Of a stretch of 6,272 nt of DNA, positions 1-6,044 are shown in pieces. The first letter of the stretch is position 1. Every line of letters starts with the position of its first letter. The notes beneath the pieces are model-generated. The model made no database searches, was not told the DNA's origin, and was given only the letters and a program-made list of their open reading frames with translations. The DNA is from an uncultured Chloroflexota bacterium. Lineage in GTDB: Bacteria; Chloroflexota; Anaerolineae; B4-G1; DUEL01. Where the stretch lies: assembly GCA_937138275.1 (NCBI GenBank), contig CAKZOY010000356.1, positions 1 to 6,272 of the forward strand. The letters are read 5' to 3'. The translations under genes were made by a program, and so were the position numbers.

Positions 1-127
1 GTCGCAAGTCGCAAGTCGCAGGTCGCAAAGTCGCAGGGGGCGATTTGCGATACGCGATAAGCGATATACAAGGTCGCAGGGGCACAGAACACTACGCACT
101 ACGGAATACGTGATTACGGGTGTTACG
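1..127. repeat. Arrays of degenerate 7-nt repeats upstream of purA
   Basis: The spacer is built from three families of heptamers. The first is GTCGCAR at 1-7, 8-14, 15-21, 22-28 and 30-36, with a stray copy at 73-79. The second is CGATNNN at 41-47, 48-54, 55-61 and 62-68. The third has a TACG core: ACTACGC 91-97, ACTACGG 98-104, AATACGT 105-111, GATTACG 112-118 and TGTTACG 121-127. No coding potential was seen. Short heptameric tandem repeats are known from filamentous cyanobacteria (STRR sequences), and similar spacers are, from memory, common in Chloroflexota. The last unit is part of the 5' arm of the purA leader hairpin. The array may continue left of the window. Confidence 0.75.
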
Positions 128-163
128 GTGGACGGTTTCGCCGTCGGCCGTGACACCCTTTTT
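118..163 (+). terminator. Terminator-shaped hairpin in the purA leader, candidate attenuator
   Basis: Arms 118-135 and 141-158 are 18 nt each and pair along their whole length, with one G-G mismatch (130/146) and two T-G wobbles, around the 5-nt loop 136-140. Five T residues follow at 159-163. This is the form of an intrinsic terminator reading rightward. It ends only 19 nt before the purA ATG and 3 nt before its Shine-Dalgarno, which leaves no room for a purA promoter downstream of it. Either purA transcripts pass through it, making it an attenuator or leader structure, or it ends an upstream gene outside the window and purA is reached by read-through. No competing antiterminator pairing was found by eye. 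Confidence 0.7.
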
Positions 164-166
164 AGT

Positions 167-180
167 GGGAGGAGGAGGTG
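167..180 (+). promoter_or_regulatory. purA ribosome binding site
   Basis: GGGAGGAGGAGGTG is a repeated, very strong Shine-Dalgarno that can pair with 16S rRNA in several registers, 4 to 7 nt before the ATG at 183. It fixes that ATG as the start, rather than the in-frame GTG at 120, which lies inside the hairpin. Its closeness to the hairpin would let the structure affect ribosome access. Confidence 0.9.
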
Positions 181-182
181 CT

Positions 183-1466
183 ATGCCTGCCATCATCGTC
201 GTCGGGGCCCAGTGGGGAGATGAGGGAAAGGGGCGGGTCGTGGACGATCTGGCCCGCCAGGCGCACATCGTCGCCCGGTACAACGGGGGAGATAACGCCG
301 GTCATACGGTGGTCGCCCAGGGGCATACTCTCCGCCTGCATCTGGTCCCTTCGGGTATCCTGCATCCCCATGTGACCTGCCTGATCGGGGCGGGGGTCGT
401 GGTAAACCTGGCACAACTGGCCGCGGAACTGGACGAGTTGGGCGCACTGGGGATAGACGTAGGGCCGGAACGAGTCCGCCTGGCCGCGGCGGCCCACGTC
501 ATCCTGCCTACGCACCGCGCGCTGGATGGGGCGCGAGAGGCGGCACGCGGAAAGACCGCCATCGGGACAACCCGACGGGGCATCGGCCCGGTCTACGCCG
601 ACAAGGCCGCCCGCGTGGGCCTGCGCGCCGGTCAGATGGCCGACCCGGAATCGTTCGGCGAACTGGTCGCCGCGCTGGTCCAGGCCCATAACCGCCTGCT
701 CCAGGAGCACTATGGTCTGGACCCGCTGCCGGTCGGGGAAATCGTTGCGGAATCGGTCGCTCTGGCCCGACGGCTCCGCCCCTATCTGGCCGACGGTTCG
801 GAACTGGTCGCCCGGGCTCTGGCTGCCGGGCAGACCGTCCTCTGCGAGGGGGCGCAGGGCACGCTCCTGGACCTGGACCACGGCACGTACCCCTACGTGA
901 CCAGTTCCTCCACTGTAGCAGGCGGCGCGCTGACGGGCCTGGGGTTCGGCCCACGGGAGGTGGCGCGGGTGATCGGCGTCGCCAAGGCCTACACGACCCG
1001 CGTGGGCGCGGGACCCTTCCCCACGGAACTGACCGACGAAACCGGCGACCGCATCCGACAGGTCGGCGGAGAGTACGGCACCACCACGGGCCGCCCGCGC
1101 CGGTGCGGCTGGCTGGACCTGCCCATCCTGCGCTACGCTGTCCAGATCAACGGGTTGACGGAACTGGCGCTGACCAAACTGGATGTGCTGACGGGGATTC
1201 ACCCGCTGAAGGTCGCCGTCGCCTACGAACGGGGAGGGAAGCAAACGGAGCGGTTCCCCGGTGAGTGGGGAGCAGAGGAATTGATCCGCTGGCAGGTGGT
1301 GTACGAAGAACTTCCTGGCTGGGATGAGGATATTCGTTCGGCGCGGCGGTGGGAGGACCTGCCGGAGGCGACGCGGGCCTATGTGGCCCGAATAGAACAG
1401 GCGATCGGTGTGCCCATTTCGCTCATCGGCGTCGGGCCGGAGCGGGAGGAGACGGTGCGGAGATAA
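183..1466 (+). CDS. purA: Adenylosuccinate synthase (IMP-aspartate ligase)
   Basis: This cytoplasmic enzyme joins IMP and aspartate using GTP to give adenylosuccinate, the first committed step from IMP to AMP. The 427-residue product is the normal family length. Visible motifs are QWGDEGKG at residues 10-17, with the catalytic base Asp13; GGDNAGHT at 35-42, with the catalytic acid His41; GTTRRGIGP at 128-136; EGAQGTLLDLDHGTYPYVTS at 222-241; GTTTGRPRRCGW at 299-310, with the arginines that contact IMP and aspartate; and TKLD at 331-334 for guanine recognition. Residue 18 is Arg where the E. coli enzyme has Lys. The ATG is chosen for the strong Shine-Dalgarno and because the family alignment starts there. 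The gene stands alone on this strand. Its TAA is immediately followed by the last codon of the convergent TPR gene, so any terminator must lie inside that gene. A leader hairpin may regulate it. Confidence 0.97.
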   Translation: MPAIIVVGAQWGDEGKGRVVDDLARQAHIVARYNGGDNAGHTVVAQGHTLRLHLVPSGILHPHVTCLIGAGVVVNLAQLAAELDELGALGIDVGPERVRLAAAAHVILPTHRALDGAREAARGKTAIGTTRRGIGPVYADKAARVGLRAGQMADPESFGELVAALVQAHNRLLQEHYGLDPLPVGEIVAESVALARRLRPYLADGSELVARALAAGQTVLCEGAQGTLLDLDHGTYPYVTSSSTVAGGALTGLGFGPREVARVIGVAKAYTTRVGAGPFPTELTDETGDRIRQVGGEYGTTTGRPRRCGWLDLPILRYAVQINGLTELALTKLDVLTGIHPLKVAVAYERGGKQTERFPGEWGAEELIRWQVVYEELPGWDEDIRSARRWEDLPEATRAYVARIEQAIGVPISLIGVGPEREETVRR

Positions 1467-3731
1467 CTATGCGGGAATCTGGCCCGCCTGAAGTTGTGCC
1501 AGAAGTTCCCGGTACGCGTCCGCGTTGGGCGGCTCTAACTTCAGAATGACCTGGATCGTGGCAATGGCGTCCTGGATCTTTCCGGCCTGAAGTTGCAGGT
1601 CGCCCAGGATATCCAGTTCCCGCAGAGCATCCTCTTTTCTCTTTGCATTCAGGTAGATTTGCACCAGGCGGGCCCGTAAGGGGATGGAGTCCGGATGTTC
1701 GCGCACCCGCTCTTCCAGCACGGCGATCGCCTTCTGGGCTCTGCCGGTCTGCATGTAGTGCTGCAGCAGGCCATCCAGTTCCACCAGTGCCCGGTCCGAC
1801 CTTCCCAGCCGCTCATACAAATCCATAAGAGTCAAGCGGGCCTTTTCATCGTCGGGGGCCAGGTCCCGGATGCGCTCGTACACAGAGACGGCCCGCCGCC
1901 ACTCCACCCGTTGCATATCAATGTCCCCGATCCGGTGGAGGAATTTGACCTCCCAACGGCGCTCCCGGCTTCCTCGCGGAGCCAGTTGTAACGCCTCGCT
2001 GTACTTCTCCCGTGCCTGGTCCAACTGGGCCATCTGGTAATAGGCATCCCCCAGGGCCAGGTAGTGCTCCAGGGCGCGGTCAATTTCCCCCAGGCTGACC
2101 AGCAGGTCTATCAGTTTGAGACGTGCCACCAGATGCATCGGTGCCAGGCGGAGGGCCCGTTCGTACATTGCGGCCGCCTGGGAAAAGTTCCCCCGGGCAC
2201 GAAAGGTATCGGCGATCGCCAGGAATTTCCCCACTGCCTGCTCCGTCCGTCCCATCGCCGCCAGAGTTTCTCCGATCTGGTGATGAACGGGCAGGAAAGA
2301 GGGGGACCGTTCCACGGCGAAAAGCAATTCATCCATCGCGGCATAGAAGAGATTGCGCCGCAAATATTCCTGAGCCAGACCAATGGATTGGAGAATGTTT
2401 TCGGAACCGGGGGCGGCGAGGATTTCGGCCAGGCTGAGCACAGGCCCTTCGCGGGAGAGGAGGTCCAGGCGCTGCCGGGCCTGATGCACTTTGTCTTCCC
2501 ATCCCTTTTCGCTCAAAAAAGAGATGAGTGTGTTGATAAATTCCACCGCCTGCTCCCGTTCCCCCCGGGCAGCGTAGGTGTGGGCCAACTGGTCGTAGAG
2601 GCGGATAAGGTCGTCTGCCTGGTCTTCCCGGACGGTGCTAAGGTCCACAATCTTCAGCACTTCCAGGAAGTGCTTCAGGGCTTCGTCTATCCGACCCAGG
2701 GCCCGATAGCATTCCCCCAGCGCAAAAAGGCTGCCCAGTCGGTATTGAGGATGCTCGACGGACTGCTGGAACTGGGCGCTGGCATCGTCAAAGCGCAATT
2801 GCTGCTGATACAACAAGCCCAGGTTAAAGTTGACGGCGGGCTCCACAACGCCACCTTTCAGCACTTCCTCGTAGCAGGAGATAGCCTCTTCCAGATCTCC
2901 TCGGGCCTGAGCATCAATCGCCCGGCTGATCAGGGTATCTATCTCCCGCTTAGAGAGGGGGCGGAGAATGAGAGGACCGGTCTGGGGAGGTATTTCTTCA
3001 AAGACGACCTCGGCCAGTTGGGCCAGTGCCGTTCGCAAGGCCGTCTCTACCGGGCTGCCCCGCTCCTCTGACTCTTCTTCGGGAGCTGGTTCTTCCGGAG
3101 GCGCTCCAGCCAGTGGTCCCGTACCACTGATCTTTGCCGGAATGCCGTAACGAAGGAAGTCCATCAGTGCCAGAACCTCCGGGTTGTGGGGGTCCAGTTT
3201 CAGCGCGTACTGGCACAGTTCCAGCGCTCGCTCCTGCTCCCCCTGATCCCGGTAGATGCAGGCCAGCGCGACATACTCTTTCAGCGCCTCGCGGTACTTC
3301 TGCTGGGCCAGATATACGCGGAGCAGGTTCACGTGGGCGGTGATGGAGGTCGGATCGGCCCGGACGGCGTCTTTCCAGCGCTCCATTGCCAGGCCGGAGG
3401 CGCGCTGTTGGTGATACAGGTCGGCGGCCCGAAGGTAGAAGTGGGCGGCCTCTGCCAGACGCCCTAACTTTTCCAGGACCTGGGCCACCTGTTCCTGCAT
3501 CACGGGATTCTCCTGCGCGATCCCGGCAGCCCGTTGGAGAACGGGTAGGGCCTCTTGCAGGCGACCGCTTCCCGCCAGCGCCAACCCGAGCCCGCTCAGC
3601 GCGTCCGGTTCGTTAGGGAACTCGTCCAGCGCTTGCTGGTATGCGGCGATCGCTTCTTCCCAGCGCTGCTCCCATGCCCGGGCCGCGCCCCTTCGCAACG
3701 CTTCCTCGTATATCGCCCGATTCCCGGCCAC
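1467..3731 (-). CDS. Large cytoplasmic tetratricopeptide-repeat protein, function unknown
   Basis: The 754-residue product is almost entirely helical TPR repeats. A first block spans about residues 5-195 and contains, for example, WEEAIAAYQQAL at 24-35 and ALELCQYALKLDP at 169-181. A charged, proline-rich linker (about 203-228, rich in Glu) follows, and then a longer block from about 262 to 748 with units such as DLEEAISCYEEVL (279-291), AAAMYERALRLAP (519-531), QAREKYSEALQLAP (572-585) and DAIATIQVILKLEP (721-734). There is no signal peptide, membrane segment or catalytic domain, so it probably sits in the cytoplasm as a protein-binding scaffold. Partners cannot be deduced. The GTG start follows a good GGAGGT. 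The PLP enzyme gene lies 129 bp upstream on the same strand, so co-transcription is possible. The TAG stop touches the purA stop with no spacer. Confidence 0.93.
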   Translation of the reverse strand: MAGNRAIYEEALRRGAARAWEQRWEEAIAAYQQALDEFPNEPDALSGLGLALAGSGRLQEALPVLQRAAGIAQENPVMQEQVAQVLEKLGRLAEAAHFYLRAADLYHQQRASGLAMERWKDAVRADPTSITAHVNLLRVYLAQQKYREALKEYVALACIYRDQGEQERALELCQYALKLDPHNPEVLALMDFLRYGIPAKISGTGPLAGAPPEEPAPEEESEERGSPVETALRTALAQLAEVVFEEIPPQTGPLILRPLSKREIDTLISRAIDAQARGDLEEAISCYEEVLKGGVVEPAVNFNLGLLYQQQLRFDDASAQFQQSVEHPQYRLGSLFALGECYRALGRIDEALKHFLEVLKIVDLSTVREDQADDLIRLYDQLAHTYAARGEREQAVEFINTLISFLSEKGWEDKVHQARQRLDLLSREGPVLSLAEILAAPGSENILQSIGLAQEYLRRNLFYAAMDELLFAVERSPSFLPVHHQIGETLAAMGRTEQAVGKFLAIADTFRARGNFSQAAAMYERALRLAPMHLVARLKLIDLLVSLGEIDRALEHYLALGDAYYQMAQLDQAREKYSEALQLAPRGSRERRWEVKFLHRIGDIDMQRVEWRRAVSVYERIRDLAPDDEKARLTLMDLYERLGRSDRALVELDGLLQHYMQTGRAQKAIAVLEERVREHPDSIPLRARLVQIYLNAKRKEDALRELDILGDLQLQAGKIQDAIATIQVILKLEPPNADAYRELLAQLQAGQIPA

Positions 3732-3735
3732 GCTG

Positions 3736-3741
3736 ACCTCC
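3736..3741 (-). promoter_or_regulatory. Ribosome binding site of the TPR gene
   Basis: On the minus strand GGAGGT ends 4 nt before the GTG at 3731-3729. It supports that non-ATG start, since no ATG with a comparable site lies nearby in the frame. Confidence 0.8.
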
Positions 3742-3812
3742 GTTTGTGATTATTGACCTCTGCCCATCTACCAGGAACAAGGGCGCATCGCTTTCTCCAT
3801 TCGGAAGGTGAG

Positions 3813-3846
3813 GGATTTTTGCATGGTGTCACCCGCGCAAAAATCC
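3813..3846. repeat. Inverted repeat between the PLP enzyme and TPR genes
   Basis: GGATTTTTGC (3813-3822) and its exact complement GCAAAAATCC (3837-3846) flank a 14-nt loop. It begins 15 nt beyond the PLP enzyme stop and about 80 nt before the TPR start. A T-tract does not follow the stem on either strand, so it is not a standard intrinsic terminator. It could be a weak terminator, an RNA-processing or stability element between two cistrons, or a protein-binding site. The rest of the 129-bp spacer shows nothing else convincing. Confidence 0.6.
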
Positions 3847-3860
3847 TTCTTCCCGCCCAA

Positions 3861-5327
3861 TCACTCTTCCAGCAACCCGACCCGCCGGTTAAACTCTTCT
3901 ATCAGGACATCTATCTCCGCTACTTGTTGCTGAATACGTGTCCAGTATTCGGGATCGTACCACTGGGCCTGAATTTCCTCATAAGTCTTGCCCTGCTGCT
4001 CCACCCAGGTGTAGTACTTCAGGTTGTGGATGCGGCGACGGTCCCAGTACCCCAGTTCGGCCATATAATCCACCGTACATCCCAGGAGATACCGGTGATA
4101 ATCGGCCGCAGCGTCCATTTCCGTGTACTCTCCCCGCGCCTCTCTCAGTTCCAGAACCCGGCTCTGGTAGAGTTCCATAGAGTCGGTGAGAACGGTAAGG
4201 ACGATGTCGCGCTCTCCCAGTTCGTACCATTTAGCAAACTTGATGGAAGAAAGCAGGTTCGCAATACCGGATATGCCCAGGAGGTCCAGACGCTCCACCA
4301 GTGCGGGGGGTACGCCCTGCCGGACCAGGTAGGCCCGACCGGCCGGTTCGTTGAAGAGGCGCACCAGGGCCATACAGGCGTTGTCATCAATCGCCATAAC
4401 CAGGTCGGTATTGCGGAGGTTGTGGATCCAGGGGACATGTTTATCGCCGATCCCCTCAATCCGGTGGCTACCGAAACCGTTCAGGAGCAATGTGGGACAC
4501 TGCAGCGCCTCGCTGGCCGCGACCTTGCTGGCAGGGAAGACCTGCTTCAAGTAGTCCCCGCAGGCGATGGTGCCGGCCGACCCGGTTGTCAGCACAACGC
4601 CCTGGTACGTGTCCCCGGGCCGCATCTCCTGCTCCAGGACTTCCTCCATTGCGTGCCCGGTGATCTCGTAGTGCCACAGGTAGTTGCCGAACTCCTCAAA
4701 CTGGTTGAAGATGAAGACGTCCGGGCGGGTTCGGCGCAGTTCCCAGCATTTGTCAAAAATCTCTTTGACGTTGCTCTCGCTGCCGGGGGTCGCGATGACT
4801 TCCCCCGCCAGGCGGGAAAGCCATTCAAACCGTTCCCGGCTCATCCCTTCGGGCAGGATGGCGATGGATTCGCAGGCCAGAAGGGTGGCATCGTAGGCCC
4901 CTCCCCGGCAGAAGTTGCCGGTGGAAGGCCAGACGGCCTTGTGGTAGGTGGGGTCAAACTGACCGGTGACCAGGCGCGGGACCAGACAGCCGAATGTGGC
5001 GCCCACCTTATGAGCGCCGGTGGGAAACCATTTGCCCACCAGAGCGATGATGCGGGCCGGCACACCGGTCAGCGAAGGGGAAAACTCCAGATAGTTTACA
5101 CCCCCGAATCCTCCGCCAAAAGGAACCGGCTCGTTTTTCCAGGTGATGCGGAAAAGGTTGAGCGGATCCACATCCCACAGCCCTGCATTCCGAAGGCGGG
5201 CCTGGATACTCTCCGGGATGAGCGCGGGGTTCTTCATTTGGGCAAATGTGGGGATAATAATTCCTCTTTCCCGTGCTCGCTGGACGGCTCGTTCTCGTTG
5301 TGCTTCGTGGATGGTCAGGTCTATCAT
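3861..5327 (-). CDS. PLP-dependent fold-type II enzyme, cysteine synthase-like, substrate unknown
   Basis: The 488-residue product looks like a member of the tryptophan synthase beta / cysteine synthase superfamily. The PLP lysine is probably Lys107 in FPTGAHKVGA (101-110). PSTGNFCRGG (134-143) matches the Ser/Thr-Gly-Asn loop that holds the substrate carboxylate. TTGSAGTIA (247-255) is the glycine-rich loop for the PLP phosphate. TDSMELYQS (381-389) resembles the C-terminal DSGERYLS-type segment of cysteine synthases, whose Ser binds the pyridine nitrogen. It is longer than typical cysteine synthases, with an N-terminal extension of about 85 residues and an aromatic-rich, helical C-terminal extension of about 100. 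TrpB hallmarks are absent and no trpA, sulfur or ornithine genes adjoin, so the reaction cannot be named: lyase, thiolase and deaminase are all possible. The ATG has a modest GAGG 9 nt upstream. Expression is probably from the consensus promoter at 5394-5421. From memory, near-identical uncharacterised proteins occur in several bacterial phyla. Confidence 0.88.
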   Translation of the reverse strand: MIDLTIHEAQRERAVQRARERGIIIPTFAQMKNPALIPESIQARLRNAGLWDVDPLNLFRITWKNEPVPFGGGFGGVNYLEFSPSLTGVPARIIALVGKWFPTGAHKVGATFGCLVPRLVTGQFDPTYHKAVWPSTGNFCRGGAYDATLLACESIAILPEGMSRERFEWLSRLAGEVIATPGSESNVKEIFDKCWELRRTRPDVFIFNQFEEFGNYLWHYEITGHAMEEVLEQEMRPGDTYQGVVLTTGSAGTIACGDYLKQVFPASKVAASEALQCPTLLLNGFGSHRIEGIGDKHVPWIHNLRNTDLVMAIDDNACMALVRLFNEPAGRAYLVRQGVPPALVERLDLLGISGIANLLSSIKFAKWYELGERDIVLTVLTDSMELYQSRVLELREARGEYTEMDAAADYHRYLLGCTVDYMAELGYWDRRRIHNLKYYTWVEQQGKTYEEIQAQWYDPEYWTRIQQQVAEIDVLIEEFNRRVGLLEE

Positions 5328-5393
5328 AAATGTTCGCCTCTTCCGTGGAATAGAGAGTCCCTCTGGGAGAAACGTGCAATAGATTTCGTTGTC

Positions 5394-5421
5394 ATTATAG
5401 CGATGAGTGAAGAACTGTCAA
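5394..5421 (-). promoter_or_regulatory. Consensus sigma-70 promoter of the PLP enzyme gene
   Basis: Read on the minus strand, a perfect -35 TTGACA (5421-5416) and a perfect -10 TATAAT (5399-5394) are separated by 16 bp. Transcription should start near 5387, giving a leader of about 60 nt before the ATG at 5327. It may also serve the downstream TPR gene. An interspersed repeat begins 11-12 bp upstream of the -35. Confidence 0.9.
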
Positions 5422-5432
5422 CTGATTGTCGG

Positions 5433-5529
5433 GGGGCTTGTGCAGCAAATCCCTTTCGGGGAGCAACATGCCCGCGAGATAAGGGAAAGTGGGGTTTGTG
5501 GGGGCGGCGAAGCCGCCCCCACAAGCCCC
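5433..5529. repeat. Interspersed MITE-like repeat, copy A
   Basis: This 97-bp segment is bounded by perfect 10-bp inverted ends, GGGGCTTGTG (5433-5442) and CACAAGCCCC (5520-5529). Its left half, from GGGCTTGTGCAGCAAATC (5434-5451) to GCCCGCGAGATA (5470-5481), recurs at 6115-6162 in the same orientation. Its right half is the large palindrome at 5489-5531, whose left arm and centre also recur at the right end of the window. No coding potential and no clear target-site duplication were seen. It is either a small non-autonomous element or a REP-like palindromic unit. Confidence 0.65.
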
Positions 5530-5531
5530 AC
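5489..5531. repeat. 43-nt GC-rich palindrome (H1)
   Basis: Arms 5489-5508 and 5512-5531, 20 nt each, pair completely apart from one T-G wobble, around the loop GAA. Outer segments GGGAAAG (5483-5489) and CTTTCCC (5541-5547) can extend it imperfectly. It resembles the palindrome at 5579-5621 and the truncated right end of the window (GGCGGCGAAGC core). It has no T-tract and is not a terminator. It is the strongest fold in this spacer. Confidence 0.85.
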
Positions 5532-5537
5532 ACCCCA

Positions 5538-5574
5538 CCCCTTTCCCATGCGGGGCGAATTGCCCATGAAGGGG
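5538..5574. repeat. Imperfect hairpin H2
   Basis: CCCCTT (5538-5543) pairs with AAGGGG (5569-5574), CATG (5547-5550) with CATG (5565-5568), and GGC (5554-5556) with GCC (5562-5564), around a 5-nt loop. It lies between two larger palindromes. It has no T-tract on either side and no coding potential. Confidence 0.5.
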
Positions 5575-5578
5575 AGAT

Positions 5579-5621
5579 GTGCGGTTTGCGGGGCATCTTT
5601 GCCGCCTTGCAAACCTCGCAC
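5579..5621. repeat. 43-nt imperfect palindrome H3, related to H1
   Basis: GTGCG and GTTTGC (5579-5589) pair with GCAAAC and CGCAC (5609-5621), with a 2-nt bulge. GGCA/TGCC can close an inner stem. Length, ends (GTG...CAC), the GGTTTG block and the GCCGCC block match the palindrome at 5489-5531, so both look like members of one interspersed palindromic family. Confidence 0.6.
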
Positions 5622-5631
5622 TTCTTCTCTT

Positions 5632-5703
5632 CCTCTGGTGGGGCGAGTTACTGAACAAGACCAGAGGGGCTCTACAGACAATCCTGCCCGCAAAGCCCCT
5701 CTG
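5632..5703. repeat. Overlapping inverted repeats with exclusive pairings
   Basis: CCTCTGGT (5632-5639) is complementary to ACCAGAGG (5660-5667). The overlapping CAGAGGGGCT (5662-5671) is complementary to AGCCCCTCTG (5694-5703). The middle segment can pair left or right but not both. The region lies beyond the rpsT terminator on the leftward strand, and no gene on the plus strand starts after it. A role is not apparent. It may be two eroded palindromic repeats. Confidence 0.5.
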
Positions 5704-5745
5704 TAAAAACAGCAAAACGCACCATACCCTTCTGGCATGGTGCGT
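5704..5745 (-). terminator. Intrinsic terminator of rpsT
   Basis: On the minus strand ACGCACCAT (5745-5737) pairs with ATGGTGCGT (5725-5717), with CC/GG inside and a 5-nt loop. A T-rich tail follows, from the T run at 5717-5714 to the T5 at 5709-5705. It begins 20 nt after the rpsT TAA and has the classic form of a Rho-independent terminator. Confidence 0.9.
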
Positions 5746-5765
5746 CGGTGGAAATTAGGAAAAGG

Positions 5766-6038
5766 TTACGGCGTCCTCAGGGTCTGGTTGAAAAACCGCA
5801 TTAACCGCGCCTTGCGTCGGGCGGCATTATTTTTATGGATAACGCCCTTCTCGGCCGCTTTATCCAGCGCGCTGTAGGCCTGCCGGATGGCTTCCTGAGC
5901 CTCCTCTACCCGACCGGCCATAATCGCCAGGCGGGCCTTTTTGACCATTGTGCGGGCCCGGGTGCGGAACACCTGATTGCGCAACCGCCGACGCTCATTC
6001 TTGCGAATATTCTTGATCGCAGACTTCGTGTTCGCCAA
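5766..6038 (-). CDS. rpsT: 30S ribosomal protein S20
   Basis: This small basic helical protein binds the body of 16S rRNA early in 30S assembly. The 90-residue product fits the family length. The N-terminal ANTKSAIKNIRKNERRRLRN matches the conserved start of S20, and the C-terminal half carries the typical KGVIHKNNAARRKARLM segment. The start is taken as TTG at 6038-6036, because S20 proteins begin M-A-N-T-K-S and a GGAGG lies 6 nt upstream. An in-frame TTG at 6059 would add seven residues across that Shine-Dalgarno and is rejected. E. coli rpsT also begins with UUG and is regulated translationally by its own product, so similar control is possible here but is inference. The gene is monocistronic: it has its own promoter (6071-6099), a leader of about 25 nt, and its own terminator. 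Copies of an interspersed repeat lie on both sides. Confidence 0.97.
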   Translation of the reverse strand: MANTKSAIKNIRKNERRRLRNQVFRTRARTMVKKARLAIMAGRVEEAQEAIRQAYSALDKAAEKGVIHKNNAARRKARLMRFFNQTLRTP

Positions 6039-6044
6039 TGCTTC

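Noticed and set aside
40..75. A purA promoter with TATACA at 65-70 as -10
   Set aside because: No acceptable -35 at 16-18 bp, and the match may simply come from the CGATNNN repeat.
1..80. CRISPR array
   Set aside because: Units are 7 nt with no unique spacers of 30 nt or so.
120..182. Longer purA from GTG at 120
   Set aside because: The extra 21 residues lie in the hairpin and Shine-Dalgarno and are not part of the family; the ATG at 183 places Asp13 and His41 exactly as in E. coli.
162..1244. A 360-codon minus-strand frame opposite purA
   Set aside because: Composition is antisense-like, no family features are visible, and purA on the other strand is unmistakable.
2064..3071. A 335-codon plus-strand frame opposite the TPR gene
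   Set aside because: It is a shadow of the TPR gene in GC-rich sequence: no domain, no translation signal.
3732..3790. A promoter for the TPR gene in the spacer (TTGTTC with an AT-rich CAATAAT downstream)
   Set aside because: The -10 match is poor and spacing is 19 bp or more, so it could not be supported.
3861..5327. Naming the PLP enzyme TrpB, CysK or OrtB
   Set aside because: Superfamily motifs are present but the signatures of those specific families are not, and the neighbours give no support.
3753..5654. A 633-codon open frame on the plus strand opposite the PLP enzyme gene
   Set aside because: It mirrors the clearly conserved minus-strand gene, has no recognisable domain, runs through the palindromic spacer, and has no convincing ribosome binding site.
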